Shown here: in pieces, positions 1 through 9,774 of the stretch | How the letters are laid out: every line of letters starts with the position of its first letter | Position numbering within the stretch: the first letter of the stretch is position 1 | Assembly (NCBI RefSeq): GCF_001411555.2 | Contig: NC_049901.1 | Location: 29,073,555 to 29,137,554 of the forward strand | Length of the DNA: 64,000 nt | From: Juglans regia | Lineage: Eukaryota; Streptophyta; Magnoliopsida; Fagales; Juglandaceae | Reading direction: 5' to 3' | Notes under the pieces: model-generated | What the model saw: the letters and a program-made list of their open reading frames with translations, nothing else | The model's database searches: none | What the model was told of the DNA's origin: nothing | Made by a program: the position numbers and the translations under genes

Positions 1-644
1 GATAGTTCACATTTCGCCTTCACTGTACTTATAATGTGTTGTGCCCACAAGTGTTAGGTGCTACTACTTCGCTCTGCTTTCACGAGTTGACATTCAGAAT
101 ACTTATTAACATACTCTACCACATCTCTTTTTTATTCCATCACACCAAAAGTGTTCTTTCAAATCCTGAATCATCTTCGTACTTCCAGTATGAGGTAGAC
201 AAGAATCCGTAGTGCTAAAGATGCTGGCCAATGGTCAACACCCAAGAGGGAATTGAGGTAGGGGTATAATTTTGTAGAGGGAAGTACAAGTGTAAGATGT
301 TATCTATGAAATCACATTGGAAATTTTAAGTAAAATACGTTGCGGTAACAACGTTAACTATTAAGTACCAAAATACTAAACTTTAGAACAAAAAGGACTT
401 GTCACTCTTCATTAAATCTCAAAATGTTACGTAATCCAAATATACATAAAGTTAGTCGCCATAAGGTGGCAGACCGATTACAAGTAGTCGCCCAACTTAA
501 TATTATACATTCTAACGAGAAGCACAATGTAGCTACGACGGGTACTAGTCTCTGCAAGCATGTTCGACTTTTTTTCCTCAAGAGTCACACCACGGTCTAG
601 ACCTGCATCAAAATCTATGATCCCAAGAACAAAATGATAGGTAC
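1..644. other. Unclassified, degenerate repeat DNA
   Basis: No coding region is recognised here. Around 40-85 the sequence resembles a short stretch of the A/D-type LTR in minus orientation (compare about 4815-4850), so at least part is old LTR debris. The rest matches nothing else I could find in the window. The last five bases before the family B LTR are ggtac. Confidence 0.4.
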
Positions 645-1127
645 TGTAACGCTCCCAGATTTCGCTTGGGATTGGACGGACATTTGAAGCGTTGGGACAT
701 GCAACACAAGGTTATCTACCACCGTTCATGAAAGATAAATATGCAATGTTCCTAATATGCATATAGCATTATACAATATTCGTAGCGGATAATTTTTTTT
801 TTTTTAGCAATACTATGCACCAAACTAAAGATATTCCAAATACTTAAAACATGATCCATACATATTGATAAGATAAACATCCATGATTACAGTACGAGTC
901 TCAAAAAGCCTAATCTCAAAAGCAATAGAGATCGAGCTCCATAATTACAGGCAGAAACTAAAGTATCTACTAGGCTAATTCATCGAGTAGTTCAAACAAC
1001 TTAGTCAAGGATGCTATAATACTATCTATAAATTGGAATATCAAAACAATGAGCTTCGCATCATGCCATCATTGTTTAATCACCAGTCGATCATCTTCTG
1101 AAGCACTTCCTGATCCTGGCATACGAG

Positions 1128-1173
1128 CTACCATTCTGGAAAAAATGGTAGTTAGAACTACCATGGTCAACAA
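1128..1173 (-). other. Decayed copy of the LTR hairpin module
   Basis: The ACTACCA/TGGTAGT stem and the ACCATTC arm are still visible. The GAGATTT/AAATCTC stem seen in better copies (such as 14401-14466) has been lost. Confidence 0.5.
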
Positions 1174-1199
1174 GTTAACAGAGAATTTCCACATAGATT

Positions 1200-1450
1200 A
1201 ATGATGCATGTATGACAGTAAAGACATGAATGCATAATCAAAATTATAAACAAGCATATAATAACTTGACATGTAACATGGCATAAACTTACATAACTTG
1301 AACTGATATGAATAACATGAACTTGACATTTGACATGACATGAACTTAATCTGAATAACATGGATAGAACATGAACTTGAAACCTGACTGAAAGTGAAAT
1401 TGAAACGTGGCTGAACGTGAACTTGAAATACATGAACTTAGAATCTTGTT
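1200..1450 (-). repeat. Low-complexity CATGAACTTGACATG-type tract in B LTR
   Basis: Degenerate short repeats of catgaactt and gacatgaact words. This is the reverse complement of the TTCATGTTATG tracts in the plus-strand B LTRs. Open frames across it are repeat artefacts. Confidence 0.7.
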
Positions 1451-4309
1451 CAATAAGCATGATAAATAAAAGCGACCATATGGGTGTTACATGGGTCCCT
1501 AAAGTAGTGTGTCCCTATCGATTACCACATCACAATACATGTATCTACAACAGCTGTGAGTGCATTAACATACATAACAGTTCATAGGTATCTTCACCTA
1601 TCGTGGACACACATTGTACATGCTAGTTCATAGGTATCTGCACTTACTGTGGACGCACGTACTGTACGTGTCTCGTGTTAAGTATATGCACTCGTACAAG
1701 TACATATAACATGAAAGTGAAATGTGGGTGGCACCATCGGCGTTAGTGCATGCTGCACTTCGATGACTAGTTAATTAAGCCTCATTCACAACTCGTTGAT
1801 CTTTACCTTATCAACTCAAAAAATCTCACACTAGTTTTGACATTATAGTGTGAACAAATGAATTCCATTAGAATATTATCTCATCATAGTACTTAGGGTC
1901 GTGATAGACGTAAATAGACTTCACAAGACTAGAAAGGTTGTTCCCGAGATACACAAACTGTACTCAAGACGAAACGTGATATGAAATGAAAGGACAGAAG
2001 CCCTGACGTAATGTGACATGATATGAACGTGAGACGAAAGAGATGACGTACTATGAGACAGAAAATATTTTGTAGTATGACATAACATGTAACAGACAAC
2101 ATTTCATAACATAGCATAATATAGCGTACCATGTAATAGAAGATATTACGTGATATGACATAGGTGTAACATATAGTAATACGTGATATGATATAGTATG
2201 GCGCATATGATAATATAAGTACATAAACTATAGTTCCTTTACCCATCACACATACACAATAATCTAATAGTAAATTAAGAGTTAACTTACAATGATCGTC
2301 GTGTTTTAAGAGACAAAGCACGAAATACGAGAAACTGTAAGTAGGATTTCTAAATGTTAAAAACTTAATTACTAACAACTAAAAACATGAAGAATGTTAA
2401 TTTAGAGTAAAATTATAATTTTACCCTCTATATGTGGAAAAATGATCATTTTATCCCTAACTTAAAGATTTCACATCCTAACTCCAAAAATACCAAAATT
2501 TACATTTATCATGTAAAGTTTGTCCAAAACTCAAATATCAACTTAGAAAAATTTAAAACAAACACAACTATGCAAAACATGCTAGGGCTGAAACTTTCAA
2601 AGGCCATTTCTCTTTATTTTTTTGTTACAATTTTATCCAACCTTAAACATATGCTCAAACCGAAATATTGCAACAAATATCCTCCTATCTTAAGCTTAAA
2701 AACATGCTTAAGATATCCAACAAAATTATACTTCACATAATCACAAAACTCTTTAGTAAAATGATCCAAACTTTTTTATTAAAATACAACTCTAGAATCT
2801 CAAGGTTTGACCTATTTCAAAACATTCCAAGAACTCCAAAAAATCCAAAACTTTCTTCTAACATGTTCATAACACATTTTTAAGAACTAACATGCTTTGA
2901 ATCAACGCATAAAAGTCACCAAAAATCATAAAATCTCACTTGAAGTACTCGGTTCCAACACTTAGCCAAAAACAAAATTCTTTCCTAAACTTGTTTTGAT
3001 TAAACACTTGATCTGAGGCATACCATGATAAGATCTTCAAACCAAAACATCAAGTGGTTTAAAAATATGTCCTAAAGTATATCCAAGCATTAAACTTAAA
3101 ATCACATGGCTAAAAATAAACCAAAACATGGATCTAGCCGAGAACATCAAACTTTTGACCTAATCGAGTATTCTCTTACATAAAAAATTTATATCTTTGA
3201 AACTAACACAAAAAATATTCAACCTAACATCGTAAAACATAGATACAAGGTTTAGGATCATCAACTAAAAATATCAAAGTCATTGGAGTAAGATTAAACC
3301 ATAAAAGATCCAAACTTTCTTAAAGTAGAAAGTGTTTTTCCCTCTTCCAGTTTCTAACCTTTTAGATTTAAGGAAATCATTAATCAAAAGCTTTAATAAT
3401 GCATCTAATATCCAACAAAAATCCATATAAACATGTTTAAAATTCTCCATAAAATTTTCAGACCAAGATTTGTCCATTATCTTGGTCAAAAACTCCAAAA
3501 TACAGCACATTATCCAGATTATCGTCTAGAATGACCTTTTTGAGATTAAAACAACTTTGTATTGATCAAATGACCATGAAATCTAACAAACGAGATACCC
3601 ATAGAAACTAGACTCAAATAAAAACAACGTTTATGAAGGAATCATCATAAAAAGATGTGGTGCTCCTAGCCCCTGTTTGGGATTGGACGGTGGCTGAAAC
3701 GTCGGGACATGTAGCACATGGCTAGATACCCCTTGTACTTGAGAGATAATATGCAATGCTCCTAAATATACTAGCAGTATGCAATAAATAATGCAATATA
3801 ATTTAAATGGTTCGTATCAAACTAGGCAACGCCTAAAGTAATTATCTTAGCACATGGTATCGTAAACTATGCATAACCCACAACATTGCCATCGTGAAAA
3901 GATTTCATTTCATAAAGTACCCAAAAGAATAATTATGTTCTTTTTCCCAAAAAAGGGGACCAACCAAAATATTGTTCCACAAAAGTTTAAATTCCTCAAG
4001 TCGTAACTTTTCCATAAAAACATCTCAGGTTCCCGTTCTTTTGCGTCAGCCGAGGCCTTCGAGGCTCTCTCAAAAAAGGTAGACAACTGGTCCATGTTCC
4101 AACAAAGTTTTAAATTTTTGGATGGGCAAGTAATCATAGCATCAATCTCAGTCTCACTAATGCTAGCTAAAATTTTCCTGAGAAGCGGGGTCGTGTGCTT
4201 TAATACATCTGTAGTATAGTCGTGACGAGTTTGCACAGTATACTCATCTTTTATCATAGATTTGTCTAGGTTCATAGTTCTATGGAGTCCGGGGCACCTG
4301 TTACAACTT

Positions 4310-4375
4310 CTACCATTCTGGTTGGGGAATGATTTTGAAAACTACCACAATGAGATTTCTAAAAATCTTAGCAAG
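4310..4375 (-). other. LTR hairpin module, element A 3' LTR
   Basis: Equivalent to 14401-14466. The middle stem is weakened here: GAATGGTAGT has become GAATGATTTT. Confidence 0.6.
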
Positions 4376-6239
4376 TAAACACACAACATACAATGATTAA
4401 CATAATCATACAAGTCACAAACCGTGGAATGCATGCGTGAACATGTACTTGACATATGACGTGATCAGAAACTTGACTTATGCACTTGACCTTTTTTGAA
4501 AGACATGTAACATAATTCTTTGACTTTTTGGAAAAATATACTTTTTTCATCATTTCATATCTTGTTAATCACATGATCTAGGATATATCATATCGTATCG
4601 TATCATATCATATGATTCAAATCATGTGATCCATATCATGTAGCCTCATTGCCTTGTTCTTATAACACGTGGATACATCACGACTCTCCTATGCACCTCA
4701 TATTCTTGCTAGTTACCGCACCACCAATGGTCCACACACCGTGGTGAATACGTCTTAAACATATTCATATCATAATAACACGATAGTACTTCATCGAGTT
4801 TCTTGCCTTAGTCTTGGCACCCACTAGCATTAGGTGCTACCTCGCTCTGACATCTTTTCTAAAAAGATCCATTCGAGGCACACCGATGGTTCTTTGTCGA
4901 CCAGGGGTTACCACTCTATTCTTAAGCACTCTAAAGTGAACATATGAATTCTACTAGGACAATCCCCTGTTCTAGCATTTCAGGTCATGCTAAAATATTT
5001 TTTACTCTTTTCTTTTTCTTTGAAAAATCTTTTACCCAAATGCATGTGACATGAAATTGAAGACGTAACCCTTTTCATACTAGATATGTGATACATGAGA
5101 TGCCGTGCATGAACTCATTGATCAAAACATATTCAAATGATGGCATGTTAACATGGGACATCTGAAACATCCATACCAACTTCATGAACATAAACAAATA
5201 TGCCATGGCCGAAACTTCTAAGCATGTAATCATAGGAAATCTTCACTTAACATGTTTCTTACTTGAAGCATATTAAACAATAGTCAAGGCCGAAACTTTA
5301 GAGGCATGTGACATAGAAAATCCTCGCTTAACATGTTTCATACTTGAAGCATACTAAACAATAATCATGGCATGGATGGATTTAACATGAAATCATGGTA
5401 ACATCATAGGAATCTGAAAACATACAATCTCGTAATAGCTGAAACTTTAAGATAAATGGCATATCAACACAACAACAAGCAAGACCAAAACATAAGCAGG
5501 TGATTCATGGCATTTTCATCAAGGATCCGAAACATATGACATCTTCTCATGACATTATACAAGTTGAAGCAATAGATTCAACCAAGCAAAGACATAGAAT
5601 AACATTCAAAGATGAGAATGAAAATGAGAGATTTATACAAGCATATACGTATGTTAGCCAAACTAGGTTGAGTGTATACTTACAAAACTTCATGTAATGA
5701 AACAAATAGCAAGCAGTAAATCAAAACATAATTAGTTAGAATGAGGGTTCCAAAAACCCTAATCTGTGTTCTTGAGTGTGCGATGGTTTCTAGAGTTACC
5801 ACTAGGGCTAGACCATTCGGCTTCTAGGGTTTGGAGTCAAGAAACCCATTATTTTCCTTGTTTTCTTGTCCCAATCATAAAAATATTGTGAAAATACTCA
5901 ATAATGACCAATTACATAGAGGATTTGTGCCCTCCATTTTCGGCTCCAAACATTTCTAGGAAATTGTAGTTTGCTTCACATGAAAAAAGTGTTGAAATTG
6001 TGTGTGCTTCACCATATTCAAACCCTTTAGAGATTCACATATCTTTTTGAGTTGAAAATGTGTTGTGTGTGAAGAAAATAAAGGAAAAATCGAGTCCTCA
6101 TTGTGTAGCCTCCTTGCTAGTGCCAAAAATCCTCTTTGAGTAAAGCCTCCCTTGTTTGGTTGGAAAGAAAATGAGAGAAAGTGAGGAATCTTCAAGTGAA
6201 AGTGTGAGAAAGTGTGGAGAAGATGAGAACACATGCAAG

Positions 6240-6859
6240 CAAGGGTGTTAGCCGGTAGGTCCAGATCGGAGAAACTGACCGGACTGGATCGAAGTTGGTT
6301 TGGTCTAGTCTTGGTCCAAGAAATAGAGGACCAAAGTTGGTCTGGTCTGGTCATGATTTAGGGTTTCCCACCCCGGACCGGACCGAATTAAAAACAATAT
6401 ATTATTTATATAATAATTGTATAATTTATTATATAATTTTCATCTAACCTATCATCATTAAAAATATAAAATTTTAAATATGTTTTTAACAAATTAATAT
6501 TCTATCAATTAACTACATATATTAAAAAAAAATCTATCAATCAATTAACTAATTATATAAGTTAATAATATAATTTTCATCTAATTTATTATCATTGACC
6601 ATATAAAATATGTTTTTATTAAGTTAGTTATATAATCTATATTAATAATTCACTTAATTTTAATTTAGTATTTTAAATAAATTTTTTTATTATTTTATTT
6701 TAAAACAAAAGAATAACAAAATAATTGGGCCAGACCGAATGGACCGATAGCTATCGGTTCGGTTCGGTCCCTAGGGATGTTCGGTCCGGGGAAAATGATA
6801 ATTTTCAGTCCATCACCCCCCGACCGGATCAGACTGAATTGGACCAAATTGCACCCCTA
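6240..6859. mobile_element. hAT-like non-autonomous DNA transposon (MITE) inside the A 3' LTR
   Basis: 620 bp, absent from the corresponding site of the 5' LTR (near 16310). It is flanked by an 8-bp duplication with one mismatch (catgcaag at 6232-6239, cgtgcaag at 6860-6867), the size typical of hAT elements. Its ends are imperfect inverted repeats, CAAGGGTG on the left and CACCCCTA on the right. The inside is very AT-rich, with clusters of the word GGACCG near both ends and a perfect 16-bp palindrome ACCGATAGCTATCGGT at 6743-6758. No transposase frame is present. Confidence 0.8.
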
Positions 6860-6917
6860 CGTGCAAGAATCCGAAAATGACCAAGAAGAAAAGCCCTAGG
6901 TGTGTGACTCTCTTCCC

Positions 6918-6925
6918 CTTTTATA
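6918..6925 (-). promoter_or_regulatory. TATA box, element A 3' LTR
   Basis: TATAAAAG on the minus strand, in the same context as 16359-16366 and, more distantly, 27677-27684. It lies about 1.15 kb from the LTR start, which leaves a very long R-U5 part. Confidence 0.6.
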
Positions 6926-8069
6926 GAATTTTTCCCCTTCCCTCATTTGTTGACAAAAAACCATTGCATGTTTGACAAGTGGTCTTTTTCTTCTTCCTTA
7001 TTCTCTTTAACCGAAAATGACCTTTGTAGTTCCCATCATTGGATTGCATTGGGAAGGTGCATGCATCTTGGTGGCGTGTGGGGTTCCTCCCCTTTGGCCG
7101 AAACCCTCTATTCTCTCTTATGCCCCCCTTCCACTTCTTAACCAAGTGTATAGCTCATTTAGGGTAAAAGTGTAAAACCACCTTATGCCTCTTCCTTTTC
7201 CCAATAGGCAAGCCTTTGCGTGAGTGACACTTGGCATGGGCGTGTGCCACGCTTCTTGTTGGCCACTATCTTCTCATTTTTCCCAAGGTGTTGCTCATCT
7301 TCCTTTGCTTCTTCCCTAGGTGACTTTCCATATGTTATTGGTCCATTTTGTGACCTAAGTGACAAGTGGCAAGTTAGAGTGTGCTTGTGAGTGTGGTGGC
7401 CGAAATTTTGAGGGTAGAGTAGTCTTTTGGGCAAAAGCCCCTTCCTATTTTATTCTAGAAGTTCATTGCATGAGTGACATGTGGCAAAATCTGAAGAAAA
7501 CCTTGAGTGTAGGCAAGAATTCGAAATCCCTCTTTGTCCCATCGGTTTCCCAATGCAAATCCCTTGAAAACATCCCTTTTATCTTCCCTAGGCACCACTT
7601 TCCATGGCATCAACATTGGAACTTGAAATTGAGCAAAAAGGCATGGTGTAGGCGTGTAAGTGGGGCTTGACCGAATGTCCCTTGGTTTTCCCTAGGTGAT
7701 CTTGTCATTTGGTTTTCTAGAAGGCTTCTAGCATGAATGATAAGTGGCATACCCACTAGGTTAGGCGTGCAAGCCTTTCCTTTGGCTTCCCACTATCATG
7801 ACTAGGTACATAGTACTTTTCATGTGTGACACATGTCACTAGTGGCAAGGGTTTGGATCATGGGCCAAATGTATCTAGGGTATTTAGGCTTAGGCTCCCT
7901 ATGGTGGCCGAAATGTACGTGGCTTAGTTGTTCTTCTATTGGGCTTGAGTTGCTATTCTACAAAACCAAAGCCTAAGTCCAACTAGACATATTCTCATGG
8001 CTCTAAAATACTACTAAGGTAATGAAAATAAACATGGATGTAATTCTAATGAAGTTTCGGGTTATCACA

Positions 8070-8084
8070 TCATTTCCCCCTTAT
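8070..8084 (-). other. Polypurine tract of element A
   Basis: On the minus strand TAAGGGGGAAATGA lies directly before the LTR start TGTGATAACC. This is the expected plus-strand priming site. Confidence 0.75.
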
Positions 8085-8120
8085 AAAAAGATTTCGTCTT
8101 TGAAATCGGCACCGTGATCT

Positions 8121-8729
8121 TCAACCAAAATTTATAATAGGCAGGGTTGGGATTTTTTTAGCTCTCCTACTTGCTGTCGTCGAGTCTTCAGATGACGATG
8201 ATAGAGTCAGTACTTCATCTGTCTTTTTCGTTACAGGATCTTGTGAAAAGTAGAAAATTGTGTCCAAAGCATAATCGTAATACATGTTTACTCTCTTTTC
8301 ATTCAACTTAAGTTGTATAGCCAGCTCATTATCCTCAATGGGTTGCCCCTCCTGGCAAATTCAAACTTGATCTGTAGAGGTATCTGATGTCTCAAACGGG
8401 GTATATCTATTGGCTCAGGCTTCCACAATGCGACTCGTTTCAGCTTCTTGGTTTAATCCAAGTAAGCTAGCTCTTCCAGTTTCATTCCAAATCCATAGGT
8501 CTCGTGGGGGTTGTATTTCCTCATGCAGTAATGCTTTCCGCGAGAAAATATTCCCTTAAGAATCCGCATCCATAACATGCATGCGATGGTGCTCGAACTT
8601 TTCCAATTGTCACCAGTGTGTAGCCATCATATAGTCTCACCTCGCACGTTGATTTCTGCAACTGAGTTCCTGTCTCTCTCTAATTTGAGCTACAGACTCA
8701 ACATACATAGTCTTCCTAGGTTGTGCCAT
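8121..8729 (-). pseudogene. Extra open frame between chromodomain and 3' LTR, element A copy (unrecognised)
   Basis: I do not recognise this protein. From an ATG at 8729 one frame runs 203 codons to a TGA at 8121, with five internal stops and no frameshift. It starts about 130 bp after the pol stop, on the same strand, and ends about 37 bp before the polypurine tract. The frame aligns throughout with 48136-48768 of element D. Shared words include FEHHR-HVMD, a TSDT-containing stretch, EGQPI, LNE--VNMY and IFYFS, then a Ser/acidic tail. The N-terminal part is rich in Arg, Gln and Glu. Stops are TGA or TAA at sites where the other copy has a sense codon, which suggests transition decay of a once-coding frame. 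Position after pol is where env-like or accessory frames lie in some plant retroelements, but no membrane segment is evident. Confidence 0.6.
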
Positions 8730-8867
8730 TCCATGTTCCAAGGGTATGGTAGGTGCATATAATGTCACTATGCTATCAAGAGAGAACATAGAAGAATTCG
8801 TATCAATAATTAGACATACATTCCAACAAACAAGTATATTTCATCAAATGTTTTGTTCTAAGATACA

Positions 8868-9005
8868 AACAAATGAGGGCATTTATTCCTCATTGAATCC
8901 TCTGGTTCCCAAGTCGCTTCTTGAAAATCTGGGTTATTCCATAGTACTTTCATTAAGGGTATCTTCCGATTCCTTAACTCTTGCTATTTTCAATCGACGA
9001 TCTGT
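8868..9005 (-). other. Chromodomain-coding segment of element A
   Basis: The frame reads QIVD, then two stops, then an ELRNRKIPLMKVLW-like run, EATWEPED and PHLF. This is the pattern of the integrase C-terminal chromodomain of Tekay-type chromoviruses. It is the best single marker for the clade. Confidence 0.7.
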
Positions 9006-9696
9006 ACTGGCCATTCTTTGCATATATATGACAAGTTTGGCCAAAGTTGTATACTTCCTGGTTCCATTATCACTGAACATCTTTCTCCGAAGCTTTTCTT
9101 CAAAGTTGACACATGAAATACATCATGTATCCCCTGCATCTCAGTTGGTAAATCCAATCGATAGGCTACATAGCCCATTCTTTCCACTACCTCATAGGGT
9201 CCTACATAACGGGGGCTTAACTTTCCCTTTTTGCCAAATCATACGACTCCTTTCATGGGTGATACCTTGACGTATACCGAATCTCCTACTTCAAATTCTA
9301 GGCTTCTACGTCGGTTATCGGCATATCACTTCAGCTGATTCTGAGCTGCCTTCATCCTTTCTTGAATCATGGTTACTTGCTTACGGACTTCTTGTAGGTA
9401 CTCGGGTCCTAGTATCTTCTTTTCTCCCACTTAATCCCAATACAACGGGGATCTGAACTTTCTTCCATACAATGCCTCGTAGGGTGCCATTTGTATCGTG
9501 GCCTGAGAACTATTATTATAGGCAAATTCCATTAACGACAGGTGACATTCCCAATCACTGCTTGAATCCAGCACGCACGCTCGCAACATGTCTTCCAAAG
9601 TCTGGATCGTACGCTTGGTCTATCCATCAGTCTAAGGATGATATGCACTACAAAACCTTAGTTGAGTGCCCAACATCTTTTACAGACTCTGCCAAA

Positions 9697-9774
9697 AACG
9701 TGAAGTAAAATGCGTATCTCAATCTGACACTATGGAACGTGAAGTAAAATGCGTATCTCAATCTGACACTATGG
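9697..9774 (-). repeat. Perfect 39-bp tandem duplication in integrase core
   Basis: Positions 9697-9735 and 9736-9774 are identical. The unit is 13 codons and covers the integrase second-Asp motif (TIVSD, stop, DTHFTSR on the minus strand), so the motif is present twice, each time with a TGA where Arg is expected. Confidence 0.9.

Larger units (their letters stand above)
645..3655 (-). mobile_element. Family B long LTR, minus, left segment (interrupted by element A)
   Basis: It begins TGTAACGCTCCC, the complement of the 3' end of family B LTRs. It runs through the same blocks, in reverse, as the plus-strand B LTRs at 22914-27339 and 49800-61329: the terminal block (645-800), the remnant hairpin module (1128-1173), the CATGTTATG-rich stretch (about 1200-1450) and the AT-rich palindrome near 2405-2430. 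Element A is inserted after 3655 and the LTR resumes at 17433. The short open frames here (for example 1929-2378 minus) come from low-complexity repeats and look non-coding. No internal region of a B element is present. Confidence 0.75.
3656..8069 (-). repeat. Element A 3' LTR
   Basis: 4,414 bp. It matches 13652-17432 along its length apart from a 620-bp inserted DNA element (6240-6859) and a deletion of about 100 bp near 4025. On the minus strand it starts TGTGATAACC next to the polypurine tract and ends GGAGCACCACA. In a stretch of about 165 bp (4561-4725 against 14647-14810) I count roughly 15 differences, so the pair has diverged by several percent or more. Confidence 0.88.

Noticed and set aside
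1929..2378. 149-codon minus-strand frame
   Set aside because: It lies within a B LTR and consists of CATGTTATG-type words. The corresponding place in other B LTRs is not open in the same way.
3651..3655. Target duplication for element A
   Set aside because: Flanks aaaga and agata (17433-17437) overlap only by shift. I could not define a true duplication.
8121..8560. Alternative reading phase with a balanced-looking peptide over the extra frame of element A
   Set aside because: That phase is not conserved in the element D copy, whereas the chosen phase aligns throughout.
8746..9270. 174-codon plus-strand frame
   Set aside because: It is antisense to the element A chromodomain and integrase C-terminus, which have clear homology on the minus strand.
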